Numbered from the stretch's first letter, positions 44,499 through 53,156 are shown. The stretch is 64,000 nucleotides of DNA from an uncultured Granulosicoccus sp. (GCA_947499955.1 CANMQI010000001.1:744001-808000); one strand, 5' to 3'. The notes: generated by a model not told the origin, from the letters alone. Numbers and translations are program-made.

Positions 44499-44530
44499 TT
44501 GTAACGTTTCAATTCATAACGTTTCAATTG
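44499..44530. promoter_or_regulatory. Tandem LacI-type operator candidates
   Basis: A 13-base word (TAACGTTTCAATT) occurs at 44502-44514 and again at 44517-44529, with centres 15 bp apart. The first lies in the near-palindrome TTGTAACGTTTCAA (one mismatched pair, central CG), which is the usual shape of a LacI-family operator. They are about 80-110 bases before the sugar binding-protein gene, whose operon contains a LacI gene. The rest of the 313-bp gap (44297-44609) shows no gene. GAGGAG at 44592-44597 is the likely ribosome-binding site. Confidence 0.55.
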
Positions 44531-44609
44531 GTCGAATTTCCACACACCATGCATTGTTCACGCTGACACCACTCGGCGTTCATTTCACTCAGAGGAGCCC
44601 GATAATTCC

Positions 44610-45896
44610 ATGAAATCAACACGCTACAGATTCGCCAAGACTGTCCTCGCAGGAACTGTACTCAGCGCAGCAGCCGGCATGGCAAACGCCTCGGCATTGA
44701 GCGGCGACCTGGTCATGATCAACTGGCTGGGCGGCGCACAAGGCGAAATGATGCAGAAACTCGAAGATGACTTCGTCGCAAAGAACCCGGACGTCAATTT
44801 CCGCAATATCGTGCCTCAGGCCACGGGCGATGCACGTGGCGGAATACGCCAGGTCATTCTGGGTGGTGAACAGGCCGATCTGCTGATCAACACCTGGCCC
44901 GCTTTCCGTCAGGAACTGGTCGATGCCGATCTGCTGCTACCGGTAGATGATGTCTGGCAGGAGAACGGGCTCGACGAGGTACTGTCCGGAGCCTGGCGCG
45001 ATCTGTCGGTGATCGACGGCAGCAACTACGGCGTCACTTACACCTTCGGGGATCGTTCCGGCATCTGGTACCGCACCGATACCCTGGAAAAAGCCGGCAT
45101 CAGCGCCGAACCTGAAACCTGGGATGAATTCAAGGCCACTTTCGCCCCCCTCCTCGAAAACGACATCACACCCATGTCGGTTCCGGCCAAGGTCTGGGCC
45201 CATGCCGAATGGTTCGAGTCCCTGTTGATCCGCGTCGCCGGTGTCGAGACAGCCACCAAGCTGGCCAACCACGAGATCCCCTGGACAGATGACGCCGTCA
45301 AGACAGCTCTGCGCAAGTGGCAGGAATTGTTGCAGGCCAATTGCTGCGACGAGCCCAACACCATGCTGGCCACGGACTGGGACAACTCGGTGGATGCTGC
45401 ACTGAAAACCGGTGATTCGGCCTACGTACTGATGGGCATGTGGCTCAATACCCGCGCCAACCAGGAGTATGGCGAAACGCCCGGAGAGGACTACACCATC
45501 ATGCAGTTCCCGGCACTGGGCATGGGTCATGACGACACTTCCATGGTCGATGCCAAGGAGCTGAACCTGTTGTCCACGGTGAAGAACAAGGAGGCAGCCA
45601 CCGCGTTCATGGTGTACCTGCTCTCGGCAGATGCCACCGCCATCATGACCGAATACGGTCTCGCCTCTCCGTCCGCCAATGCCGATACCAGCCTTTATGA
45701 TCCGGTCATCGCCAAATCGGTGGAAGAAGTCTCCAACGCCAAATCCCTGCAGTTCGTTCTGGGTGATCTGCTTCCCGGCGATCTGGGTGGTGAGTACCGG
45801 GTGCAGTTGCAGAAATTCCTGCAAGACCCCTCTGACGAGACCATTGATGCTGTCACGGCAGCTCTCGAAAAAGTAGCGGCGGACGCCTACCCATAA
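44610..45896 (+). CDS. Sugar ABC transporter substrate-binding protein (family 1)
   Basis: The 428-residue periplasmic protein has a signal peptide that ends near AGMANAS-ALSG. The family 1 body shows IRQVILGGEQADLLINTWPA and WFESLLIRVAGVETATKL. CUT1 binding proteins of this kind take up mono-, di- or oligosaccharides or glycerol phosphate. The gene leads an operon with two permeases, a LacI regulator and a MalK-like ATPase. Only 4 bases separate its stop from the first permease start, so unlike three other binding-protein genes here it has no intervening hairpin. Ligand is unknown. Confidence 0.92.
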   Translation: MKSTRYRFAKTVLAGTVLSAAAGMANASALSGDLVMINWLGGAQGEMMQKLEDDFVAKNPDVNFRNIVPQATGDARGGIRQVILGGEQADLLINTWPAFRQELVDADLLLPVDDVWQENGLDEVLSGAWRDLSVIDGSNYGVTYTFGDRSGIWYRTDTLEKAGISAEPETWDEFKATFAPLLENDITPMSVPAKVWAHAEWFESLLIRVAGVETATKLANHEIPWTDDAVKTALRKWQELLQANCCDEPNTMLATDWDNSVDAALKTGDSAYVLMGMWLNTRANQEYGETPGEDYTIMQFPALGMGHDDTSMVDAKELNLLSTVKNKEAATAFMVYLLSADATAIMTEYGLASPSANADTSLYDPVIAKSVEEVSNAKSLQFVLGDLLPGDLGGEYRVQLQKFLQDPSDETIDAVTAALEKVAADAYP

Positions 45897-45900
45897 GCCC

Positions 45901-46878
45901 ATGGCGATGTCCACCTCAACTGACGCCGGGGCAGCAGATCTGCCCCGCGTAGCGCAGGATCCCGCCAATGCCAGGGTGAGCGCCTTGTTGGCAAGCGCAG
46001 CCAGACGAACGCCAATGGGGGACACCCCGGCGGCGTGGCTGCTGTTATTGCCGCTACTACTGTTCTTCCTGGTGTCGGTGGTGTATCCACTGATAGAGAC
46101 GATTCGCTTGAGTTTCTACGATATTCGCGGCCTGGGCAAACCGACCTATGTCGGCCTGCAGAACTACTTCAAGCTGTTCTCCGACGACAATTTCACCACC
46201 GCCATGATCGCCACGGTGAAATGGACGCTGACATCCACGTTCGTCTCGGTTGCCATTGGCTGGATGCTGGCCATGCTCTGCTCCCTGTCACCCGGCCGAA
46301 CCCTGCCTTTCCGGGTGATGATCTTTGCCGCATACGGTGTATCCGAAGCTGTCAGCGGATTCATGTGGTTGGGCATCTACCGCCCTGACGTGGGCCTGCT
46401 GAACGCCTTGCTGGGAAGCGTTGGACTGGATGCCTGGCAGAATCCCTGGCTGGGAGACCCGTCTACCGCTCTGTGGGCAGTCATTGCCGCCTATGTCTGG
46501 ACACAGGTTGGTCTGCCGCTGATGACCTGTTTTGCCTCCATCCAGGCAATCCCCAAGAACCTGTTCGAGGCGGCCTACGTCGATGGCGCCAAACCGTACT
46601 CCATGCTGCGCCATATCGTCATGCCCTTGTCTCTGCCCGGTGTCAGGGTTGCCATTTTCATCAACCTGCTCAGTAGCCTGAAAGCGTTCGACCTTATTTT
46701 CATACTCACCAGCGGAGGCCCCGTCAGAAGCACTGAAACCGTGGGCTACTTCATGTACCGCGAATCGATGCAGAATTTCAAACTCGGTTACGGTGCTGCC
46801 AGCACCGTCATCCTGCTGCTCGGCGTCCTGCTGGTATCCATTCCCGTCATCATCAAGCGAACGGAGGCTGCCCGATGA
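45901..46878 (+). CDS. Sugar ABC transporter permease, MalF/UgpA-like
   Basis: The 325-residue permease has an N-terminal cytoplasmic extension of about 40 residues (Ala/Asp-rich, STDAGAADLPRVAQDPANAR) before the first membrane segment near residue 45, then the usual six-segment BPD_transp_1 core. The coupling loop reads EAAYVDGAK (about residue 222) and the end shows FILTSGGPVRSTET. It is translationally coupled to the next permease by a 4-base ATGA overlap. Either ATG 45901 or ATG 45907 could be the start. Confidence 0.92.
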   Translation: MAMSTSTDAGAADLPRVAQDPANARVSALLASAARRTPMGDTPAAWLLLLPLLLFFLVSVVYPLIETIRLSFYDIRGLGKPTYVGLQNYFKLFSDDNFTTAMIATVKWTLTSTFVSVAIGWMLAMLCSLSPGRTLPFRVMIFAAYGVSEAVSGFMWLGIYRPDVGLLNALLGSVGLDAWQNPWLGDPSTALWAVIAAYVWTQVGLPLMTCFASIQAIPKNLFEAAYVDGAKPYSMLRHIVMPLSLPGVRVAIFINLLSSLKAFDLIFILTSGGPVRSTETVGYFMYRESMQNFKLGYGAASTVILLLGVLLVSIPVIIKRTEAAR

Positions 46879-47723
46879 GCGCCGCTCGGAACAACGATGC
46901 CATGATCGGCAAGTCCTCTCCCTGGGCAACATGGCTGGTCGGGGCCGTGGCGTTTCTCTGGATCATCCCCATTGTCGGCATCATTGTCACCTCGATTCGT
47001 CCTCTGAACGAAATCTCTCTGGGATGGTGGAATGTCGAGCAATTCACGCTGACACTGGATGCGTGGAGAACCGTCTGGGACAAGTATCCGCTCGCTTATG
47101 CCTTCTGGGTGTCGGTCAAGATCTCCGTGATCTCCACGCTCATTCCCATGATCTTTGCCCCCATGGCGGCCTACGCTTTCCATTTCCTGCAGTTCCGCTT
47201 CCGGCGTGTCATGCTGATCATTGTCATCAATGCCTTTGTCCTGCCCAGCCAGGTCGTGGTCATCCCTCTGTTCGTGCTGTGGCGCAAACTCGGGCTCATC
47301 GACAATATCTGGGCGGTTATCATCCCGTTTGCCGGCATGTCCTTCGCCTGGGCTGTCTATCTGGTCAAGAGCTACCTGGATGACTTTCCGCGTGAACTGA
47401 TCGAAGCCGCTCAGGTTGATGGCTGCGGTCCTATCGCACGCTTCTTCTACATTGTCTTGCCCAACTCACTGACCCCGATTGCGGCCGTCGGCATACTGCA
47501 GTTCCTGTGGACCTGGAACGGCCTGTTGCTGCCCGTTGTCTACCTGCGTGAAGAGCTGCCACTCACCGCTCTACTGGCCAGAATTCAGGGGGTCTACGAC
47601 AGGAACTGGGATCAGGTGGCCGTGGCCGCCATTGTGACCACGGTGGTGCCACTGATCATATTCATCGTGTTTCAACGCTATTTTACCGCCGGCGCTTCCA
47701 CGCGCTCCGGCTCCAAGGAATAA
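46875..47723 (+). CDS. Sugar ABC transporter permease, MalG/UgpE-like
   Basis: The 282-residue permease has six membrane segments with the EAAQVDGCG coupling loop (about residue 176) and the conserved FLWTWNGLLLPVVYL segment. It completes the translocation pore with the MalF-like protein. The ATG overlaps the previous stop by 4 bases. Just past its stop a short ORF begins at 47728, which leads into the LacI gene. Confidence 0.92.
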   Translation: MSAARNNDAMIGKSSPWATWLVGAVAFLWIIPIVGIIVTSIRPLNEISLGWWNVEQFTLTLDAWRTVWDKYPLAYAFWVSVKISVISTLIPMIFAPMAAYAFHFLQFRFRRVMLIIVINAFVLPSQVVVIPLFVLWRKLGLIDNIWAVIIPFAGMSFAWAVYLVKSYLDDFPRELIEAAQVDGCGPIARFFYIVLPNSLTPIAAVGILQFLWTWNGLLLPVVYLREELPLTALLARIQGVYDRNWDQVAVAAIVTTVVPLIIFIVFQRYFTAGASTRSGSKE

Positions 47724-47727
47724 GCTG

Positions 47728-47865
47728 ATGCCTGCAACCGACTTGCCAGTCAACAGACTCTCACAGTTGCGTTCTCGCCAGATCACACCCGGCGAAAGCC
47801 TGCCGGAACCATTCATGCACATGGCCATGCAGCTGGCGTTCTCCGACAGGGTTGCCTGCACATGA
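47728..47865 (+). CDS. Short leader ORF overlapping second lacI start
   Basis: A 45-codon ORF with AAGGAA 7 bases before its ATG starts 4 bases after the permease stop and ends in TGA overlapping the LacI ATG at 47862 (ATGA). The peptide has no recognised family. It shares a short LRSR...LP pattern with the leader ORF before the other lacI gene, which may be chance. It probably serves translational coupling if translated. Coding status is uncertain. Confidence 0.4.
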   Translation: MPATDLPVNRLSQLRSRQITPGESLPEPFMHMAMQLAFSDRVACT

Positions 47866-48902
47866 CATCCGGGCCAGGGAAGACTCCACGCAATGCAACC
47901 ATCAATGATGTCGCCGAACGCGCGAATGTCTCTATCGGTACTGTATCCCGACATTTGAACGGCTATCTTGTCAAACCGGATAACCGGGCTCGGATCGAGG
48001 AGGCCATACACAGCCTGTCCTATGCGCGCAACGCCATTGCGAGTGCCATGAAAACCTCGCAATCCAACATGGTCGGACTGCTGGTACCGGACTACGATGA
48101 ATTTCATGCGCAGCTTCTGGGCCTGCTGGGCACCTCCTTTCGAGAGCAGGGATTCGTCACCCTGACGTATTGCCATGAAAGCAATGTGCAGGCGGCAAGA
48201 GACTCCATCGCCTTTTTTCGCAGTCATCGCGTCAACTCCCTGATTCTCAGTGGCTGCCAGGAACTGAAATCGGAAGTCGAGGAAATGATGTCGCAAGGTG
48301 TTCAGGTCATCGCCTATGACAATGACCTTCTCGATCCGCGTGTCCAGCAGGTCAAGGTGGACAATGCAGGTGTGACACGCAAGGCCATCGAACATCTACT
48401 GACCCTGGGTCATCGAAAGATCGCCATCATCACCGGACAGATGGAAAACTGGACAGCACAGCGACGTCTGCAGGGCTACCGTGACGCCATGCAGGGCGCA
48501 GAGCTTGAGGTCGACCCGGCATTCGTCTTCAATGGTGACTGGCGATCAGAATCCGGCTTCGCTGCCATGCAGAAACTGTGGGCCGGTACGGAGCGCCCCA
48601 CTGCCGTGTTCAGCTCCAACCATCAGATGACACTCGGCGTACTCGATTTTGTCAGAGAACAACAGCTTGATATACCGTCGGATCTATCGCTGATCAGTTT
48701 CGACGATATCAGCATGTTTCGTTATCTGACACCGTCCATTACCGCCATTGCCCAACCCCTGCCGCAAATAGTGTCAGCCATACGCGAACTCTTTCTTGCC
48801 AGAGACGATGCACAGGTGTCGGATGCCCAGCGCAGTATCAGACTGGACTGTGAGTTGATGGTCAGGGACTCGACGGCACCACCCCGAAACTCGACAGCAT
48901 GA
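47862..48902 (+). CDS. LacI-family transcriptional regulator
   Basis: The 346-residue protein has the LacI helix-turn-helix near residues 12-33 ([20 protein letters not shown]) and a PBP-like sensing domain ([42 protein letters not shown]). It is embedded between permease and ATPase genes of the sugar operon and so is its likely local regulator. The tandem operator-like repeats at 44499-44530 are a natural target. Its ATG overlaps the stop of a 45-codon ORF. Its own ribosome-binding site is weak. Confidence 0.92.
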   Translation: MTSGPGKTPRNATINDVAERANVSIGTVSRHLNGYLVKPDNRARIEEAIHSLSYARNAIASAMKTSQSNMVGLLVPDYDEFHAQLLGLLGTSFREQGFVTLTYCHESNVQAARDSIAFFRSHRVNSLILSGCQELKSEVEEMMSQGVQVIAYDNDLLDPRVQQVKVDNAGVTRKAIEHLLTLGHRKIAIITGQMENWTAQRRLQGYRDAMQGAELEVDPAFVFNGDWRSESGFAAMQKLWAGTERPTAVFSSNHQMTLGVLDFVREQQLDIPSDLSLISFDDISMFRYLTPSITAIAQPLPQIVSAIRELFLARDDAQVSDAQRSIRLDCELMVRDSTAPPRNSTA

Positions 48903-48936
48903 ACACCCACCACACCTGTTTTACCGGAGGACTCTG

Positions 48937-50034
48937 ATGGCTCAGATGCAACTGAACAATGCCTGCAAGGATTATGGCTCGCTGCGCGTCATCGACAAGC
49001 TGAACCTGAAAGTCGAGGACGGCTCGTTCACCGTCTTTGTCGGCCCCTCCGGATGCGGCAAGTCGACCCTGCTGCGAATGATTGCCGGGCTGGAACACAT
49101 CAGCGACGGCGAGCTGTTGATCGATGGTGAACGCAAGAATGAAGCGACACCCGTGGGCCGTGGTGTCGCCATGGTGTTCCAGAACTACGCGCTCTACCCG
49201 CATATGAGCGTGGAACGCAACATCGGCTTCGGGTTGAAGATGGCAAAGCTCGAGAAGAAGGATATCCAGGACCGCGTGCAGAAGGCGGCAGAGATTCTGA
49301 AGATCGAACCCTTGCTCAAACGCAAACCTGCGGCCTTGTCCGGGGGACAACGTCAGCGTGTTGCCATCGGGCGAGCAATCGTCAGAGAACCCGGACTGTT
49401 CCTGTTCGATGAACCCCTGTCGAATCTTGACGCGGAACTGCGAGTCGCCATGCGAGTCGAGATTGCCAAACTGCACCGGACACTCGGCTCTACCATGATC
49501 TACGTGACGCACGATCAGACGGAAGCCATGACACTGGCTGACACCATTGTCGTGCTACACGATGGCACCATCGAACAGGTCGGCTCTCCAGTGGAACTCT
49601 ACAACGATCCCGACAATATGTTCGTGGCTGGATTCATCGGCTCACCTCGCATGAATTTTCTGCAGGGTACGGTCACACTTGAGGGCAATGGCGCCAATGT
49701 ACAGCTGCTTTCCGGAGCACGCATACCCGTGACTCCTGAACAGACTGAACAATGGACGGCTGGCATGAGGGTTCATGTCGGCATGCGCCCCGAACATCTT
49801 CGTGTTTGTGAAAAGGCCGATCCGTCCAGCATCAGCGTGAATGTCGATGTCATGGAAAACCTGGGCGGTACGCGCTATATCTACGGGCAAACCGGTGACG
49901 GCGAAAACATCACCGTCGAGTATCGTGAAGAACACCTGCTGCGAAGCGGTGATACCGTGAGCGTTCGCATGGACACCGACAAACTTCGCCTGTTCGCAGA
50001 ATCCGGCGCTCGGCTGCGCCTCGCCACGGTATGA
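48937..50034 (+). CDS. Sugar ABC transporter ATP-binding protein (MalK/UgpC family)
   Basis: The 365-residue ATPase has Walker [10 protein letters not shown] (about residues 36-44), Q-loop [10 protein letters not shown], signature LSGGQRQR (about 133-140), Walker [13 protein letters not shown] and the H-loop THDQTEA, followed by a C-terminal TOBE-type regulatory domain (about 240-365). It powers the CUT1 importer encoded just upstream. CUT1 ATPases are often shared, and this is the only one in the window. It could also serve the importer of the nan-type operon at 37.6-40.7 kb, which lacks an ATPase gene. CGGAGG precedes the ATG. Confidence 0.95.
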   Translation: MAQMQLNNACKDYGSLRVIDKLNLKVEDGSFTVFVGPSGCGKSTLLRMIAGLEHISDGELLIDGERKNEATPVGRGVAMVFQNYALYPHMSVERNIGFGLKMAKLEKKDIQDRVQKAAEILKIEPLLKRKPAALSGGQRQRVAIGRAIVREPGLFLFDEPLSNLDAELRVAMRVEIAKLHRTLGSTMIYVTHDQTEAMTLADTIVVLHDGTIEQVGSPVELYNDPDNMFVAGFIGSPRMNFLQGTVTLEGNGANVQLLSGARIPVTPEQTEQWTAGMRVHVGMRPEHLRVCEKADPSSISVNVDVMENLGGTRYIYGQTGDGENITVEYREEHLLRSGDTVSVRMDTDKLRLFAESGARLRLATV

Positions 50035-50106
50035 ATATCAACGGGTTGATCAAGGCCGTGGCTTGATCGTCGACACACTTGCTGCCCTGCCTCCCCATCC
50101 GCTCGA

Positions 50107-50133
50107 CCAGCCTGCCATTCACTGGCAGGCTGG
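50107..50133. terminator. Hairpin between convergent ATPase and BON genes
   Basis: CCAGCCTGCC pairs perfectly with GGCAGGCTGG (10 bp) around a 7-base loop. It lies 72 bases after the plus-strand ATPase gene and just before the 7-bp repeat array and the end of the minus-strand BON gene. It probably acts as a terminator or 3'-end stabiliser for one or both. No T tract. Confidence 0.6.
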
Positions 50134-50135
50134 CA

Positions 50136-50184
50136 CTGCTTGCTGCTTGCTGCTTGCTGCTTATTGCTTATTGCTTACTGCTTG
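50136..50184. repeat. Tandem array of seven heptamers
   Basis: Seven consecutive 7-bp units, four of CTGCTTG or CTGCTTA form then TTGCTTA twice and CTGCTTG again, with no indels. The last unit encodes the final Gln and Lys of the minus-strand BON protein, and the TAA stop lies at the junction with the previous unit, so the array starts in the gene's 3' end and continues into the gap. Confidence 0.9.
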
Positions 50185-50489
50185 ACAATCAGGCTGTTGT
50201 CGACGCTTGCGACACCGTCAACCGCACTGGCCAGCTCTTCGGCACGTGCCTTGTCTTCTTCGCTGTCAACAAAACCACTCAACTGGACCACGTCACGGAA
50301 AGTGGACACTTCCACGTCTACCAGCGTTCCCAGTGAATCCTGTGCCAGAGCAGACTTCACCTTCGTGGTGATGACCGTGTTGTCCACATACTCACCAGTG
50401 CTTTCCTTGGTCGGGCTTGCTGTACACGCTGCGACTGTTGCCAGAACTGTGGCTACCAACAGCATTTTTGCTACGTTTCTGATTGTCAT
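50175..50489 (-). CDS. BON-domain lipoprotein
   Basis: The 104-residue protein has a lipoprotein signal (hydrophobic stretch ending TVAAC near residue 22) and a single BON domain (about residues 35-102; TTKVKSALAQDSLGTLVDVE, VQLSGFVDSEEDKARAEELA). BON proteins such as OsmY and DolP sit in the periplasm or outer membrane and bind phospholipids, often under stress. The Gly and the hydrophobic pattern are as expected. The gene stands alone. Its last two codons and its stop lie in a heptamer repeat. Confidence 0.9.
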   Translation of the reverse strand: MTIRNVAKMLLVATVLATVAACTASPTKESTGEYVDNTVITTKVKSALAQDSLGTLVDVEVSTFRDVVQLSGFVDSEEDKARAEELASAVDGVASVDNSLIVKQ

Positions 50490-50729
50490 GTCTTTTTCAT
50501 CTCCGCTAGTTGAAACCGTTGCTACGGCTTGAGCGCATGGTAGTCCGGCCGACCCTGACTTTCATGCAGCTTGCAGTAATTTCAATCAGCAGGCCTCCTG
50601 GTCATATGAGCGACGTCACTTGGCGTCTTTGCCTATGGGTGAATTCTACGAAAGCGCACAAGAGTGCCATTACAGTGATAGCGTGTGCACGTTGAGGCGG
50701 TGTGCCTCACCCTGACAGGTTGTAGAACC

Positions 50730-51566
50730 ATGAACGAACGCATCATCAATATCCACAGCGAATTGACTTATTCCGTATTCTCCCCCACCACGATCTTGCT
50801 GCAGGTGGCCGCGATGACTACGCCACGCCAGAAGATCAGCAATGAAATGCTGACGGTCAACCCTTCCACACCGGTGGATTACCTGCAGGAAAGCCCGTTG
50901 GGCAATCGAGCCTGCCGGGTCAGCCTGAAGCCGGGATCGACAACCATTCATTATTCGGCAACGGCAAGCCTGTCTCCCAAGCAGCCTGACAATGCGGACT
51001 TGAAGGAGCTCGATTACACTGAGTTGTCTGCCGAGATCCTGCCCTACCTGAATCCAAGCCGGTATTGTGAGTCGGACAAGCTGGGCAAGTTTGCCGCTGA
51101 TCTGTTCGGACAGGTGCCGCGCGGATTCGAAAGGGTCAACAAGATCAGTGAATGGGTCTTCCAGAACCTGGCCTACACGCCTGGCAGTACCGGCCCGGCG
51201 ACAACAGCCTGTGATGTCCTGTTGCAGCGAACCGGTGTCTGCCGCGACTACGCTCATGTTTCCATTGCGCTGTGCAGGGCACTGGGAATTCCTGCGCGCT
51301 ATGTCTCAGGTTACGCAGTCAATCTGAACCCACCGGATTTTCACGGTTTTTTCGAAGCCTATCTGGGCGGCGACTGGATCCTGTTCGACGCCACTCGTCT
51401 GGCACCCGTCAGCGGTTTTGTCCGTATAGGCGCTGGACGTGATGCTGCTGACGTTGCATTTGCCACATTGATCGGTCAGGCATCGCTGACGAACATGACC
51501 GTGCAGGCAACCGACCCACAGCTGGTGTCTGAAGCATCCGCCAACGAAGCCATTTCCACAGCCTGA
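50730..51566 (+). CDS. Transglutaminase-like domain protein
   Basis: The 278-residue protein has a transglutaminase-like core with the catalytic triad visible: Cys in RTGVCRDYAH (about residue 170), His in DFHGFFEAYL (about 205) and Asp in LFDATR (about 219). The N-terminal 120 residues match the beta-sandwich domain that accompanies it in bacterial members. Such proteins are thought to be cysteine peptidases or amide-bond enzymes. The start is the ATG at 50730 (MNERIINIHSELTY). A GTG at 50685 adds an unlikely leader. The 240-bp gap before it (50490-50729) holds no recognised element. Confidence 0.88.
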   Translation: MNERIINIHSELTYSVFSPTTILLQVAAMTTPRQKISNEMLTVNPSTPVDYLQESPLGNRACRVSLKPGSTTIHYSATASLSPKQPDNADLKELDYTELSAEILPYLNPSRYCESDKLGKFAADLFGQVPRGFERVNKISEWVFQNLAYTPGSTGPATTACDVLLQRTGVCRDYAHVSIALCRALGIPARYVSGYAVNLNPPDFHGFFEAYLGGDWILFDATRLAPVSGFVRIGAGRDAADVAFATLIGQASLTNMTVQATDPQLVSEASANEAISTA

Positions 51567-51837
51567 TACCGGACTGCCTCGGACAGGTTTCCTGTCCGGG
51601 GGCTGCAGGCCAGAGCTGATCATTGCCTTCAGCACCCTGTTGCAGGCTTGCAAGAATAACCAGCGGTGACCACGAGCTATCGCGCTTTCCATGTGCGATA
51701 GGCTCTGTCAGGCGATTCCTGCACTCGGCCAGCCAGGAAAGCAGACCCATTCCGCCCGCGCTCGCCGTGCACAAACGCCGTCGTCCTGTTTGTAACCCAA
51801 AAGCCCCTACCGATGGCTGCTGCCCAGGCGCGCTAGT

Positions 51838-51929
51838 GTCCATTCCAGCGTCCATTCCAGCGTCCATTCCAGCGTCCGTGCCAGCGCCTGTGTCAGCGCC
51901 TGTGCCAGCGCCTGTGCCCGCGCCAATGC
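51838..51929. repeat. Tandem array of about seven 12-bp units
   Basis: Three identical units of GTCCATTCCAGC are followed by four diverging ones (GTCCGTGCCAGC, GCCTGTGTCAGC, GCCTGTGCCAGC, GCCTGTGCCCGC) and a partial unit, in register throughout. It encodes a V/I-P-A-P/S run on the plus strand and an L-E-W-T or L-A-Q-A run on the minus strand, but no convincing gene contains it. The rest of the 489-bp gap (51567-52055) holds only the promoter and operator near its end. Confidence 0.9.
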
Positions 51930-51985
51930 CCTACGCCGGCTTCTCCGGCGCACCCGACAAAACGCCTCATCCGTGACAAACGCTC

Positions 51986-52014
51986 TTGACACCTTTGAAA
52001 CGCCTATTTATATT
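51986..52014 (+). promoter_or_regulatory. Strong sigma-70-type promoter of the second Tct operon
   Basis: TTGACA (51986-51991) is separated by 17 bases from TATATT (52009-52014). This is a near-consensus promoter. The predicted transcript start, near 52021, lies inside the overlapping palindrome at 52013-52030. Confidence 0.75.
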
Positions 52015-52030
52015 ACCTACTAGTTGGTAA
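52013..52030. promoter_or_regulatory. Operator palindrome over the promoter of the second Tct operon
   Basis: TTACCTACTAGTTGGTAA is an 18-bp palindrome with one mismatched pair (16 of 18 positions symmetrical). It overlaps the end of the -10 box and the expected start of transcription, so a protein bound here would block the promoter. The TetR gene in the same operon is the natural candidate. Confidence 0.7.
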
Positions 52031-52055
52031 CATAAACCACAGGAAGGAGAAGTCA

Positions 52056-53072
52056 ATGCAGTTCAAACACCTCATCGCAGCCTCTGTCACCACTGCCGCG
52101 CTGCTGGCCTCCAGCTCTTCAGTCATGGCCGAATGGAAGCCGGATCGTCCCATCAATATCATCGTCCCCTGGTCTGCCGGTGGCTCTACCGATCAGGTCA
52201 CTCGGGTTGTAGCCCCACTATTGGAAAAGGGCCTCGGCACCAAGATCGTGGTCGTCAACCAGCCGGGCGCATCCGGCTCGCAAGGCACCAAGGCAGCCCT
52301 GGATGCCCCACGAGATGGCTACACCTGGACAGCAAACGCCATCGCCAACAACGCCACCTACGCCATAACCGGACTGGTCGAGAACACATCCATCGACGAT
52401 TACGAGATCTACCTGCACGTTGCCAATGTGCCGGTGGTCAGCGTCAATGCAGACGCGCCCTACCAGGATTTCGGGGAATTGCTCGAAGCCATGAAAGGTG
52501 ACGATGTGACCGTCGGCACCGCCGGCGTCAATTCATCAGGCGGCATGGCCCTGGCCGCCATCAAGGAAGAGATCGAAGGCGAGCTGGGCGCGCGCATGGT
52601 CACCTATGACGGCGGCAACCCGGCTGTCATGGCCGCCGCCAGTGGCGAAGTCGCCGTGACGACTCAGCTGGCTACCGAGCAGACAGAGATGATCCGTGCC
52701 GGCAAACTGCGTGCTCTGGCAGTTCTGTCCGACAAACCTCTGGTCGTGGAAGGCATCGACCCCATTGCTCCCGTGACTCAATGGTTGCCGGACATGCCCA
52801 TTGCAGCCGACTATTTCGGTGTATTCATTCCCAAGGGCGCGCCACAGGACGTGTATGACACCGTTGCCCGGGTCTGGGAGGAACAGGTCATGAACTCCGA
52901 AGAGATGAAGTCCTATGCCTCCGAGCGTGGTGCTGTCTTCGCACCCAGTCACAGTGAAGCGGCGCTCGCCGTTGCCATGCCGGTTGTCATCGCCGAAGCC
53001 TGTGCCCGTGTAACGCGTGGTGAGGCGGTCGTTGATCCGTCCGAAATCGGTATCGACTGCCCCGCCGAGTAA
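52056..53072 (+). CDS. tctC: TctC-family solute-binding protein
   Basis: The 338-residue periplasmic protein has a signal peptide (MQFKHLIAASVTTAALLASS, cut near VMA-EWKP) and the TctC hallmark IIVPWSAGGSTDQVTR (about residues 35-50), followed by a GASGSQGTKAALDAP loop. It begins the second TctCBA operon. AGGAAGGAG lies 6 bases before the ATG, an unusually good ribosome-binding site. Together with the strong promoter this fits high expression of the binding protein. The carboxylate or other ligand is unknown, but the sugar-type enzymes downstream suggest a sugar acid or lactone. Confidence 0.93.
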   Translation: MQFKHLIAASVTTAALLASSSSVMAEWKPDRPINIIVPWSAGGSTDQVTRVVAPLLEKGLGTKIVVVNQPGASGSQGTKAALDAPRDGYTWTANAIANNATYAITGLVENTSIDDYEIYLHVANVPVVSVNADAPYQDFGELLEAMKGDDVTVGTAGVNSSGGMALAAIKEEIEGELGARMVTYDGGNPAVMAAASGEVAVTTQLATEQTEMIRAGKLRALAVLSDKPLVVEGIDPIAPVTQWLPDMPIAADYFGVFIPKGAPQDVYDTVARVWEEQVMNSEEMKSYASERGAVFAPSHSEAALAVAMPVVIAEACARVTRGEAVVDPSEIGIDCPAE

Positions 53073-53088
53073 TACCCGGTTGTTTTCC

Positions 53089-53117
53089 CGGAGCGCAGCC
53101 AAGCTGGTTGCGCTCCG
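53089..53117 (+). terminator. Intra-operon hairpin after second tctC
   Basis: CGGAGCGCA pairs with TGCGCTCCG. A GCC/GGT extension (one wobble) leaves a 5-base loop. No T tract. Its place and shape match the hairpin at 29153-29183, also after a binding-protein gene. Confidence 0.65.
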
Positions 53118-53156
53118 ACATCGCCTGACACTCGCTCCCATCAATAATCTGCAATC

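Noticed and set aside
44272-44613. 113-codon plus-strand ORF in the gap before the sugar binding-protein gene
   Set aside because: It runs through the operator-like repeats and a lipoprotein gene start in antisense. No motif supports it.
51623-51976. 117-codon plus-strand ORF containing the dodecamer array
   Set aside because: No ribosome-binding site, composition unlike the neighbours, and openness is due to the repeat. I keep the repeat but not the gene.
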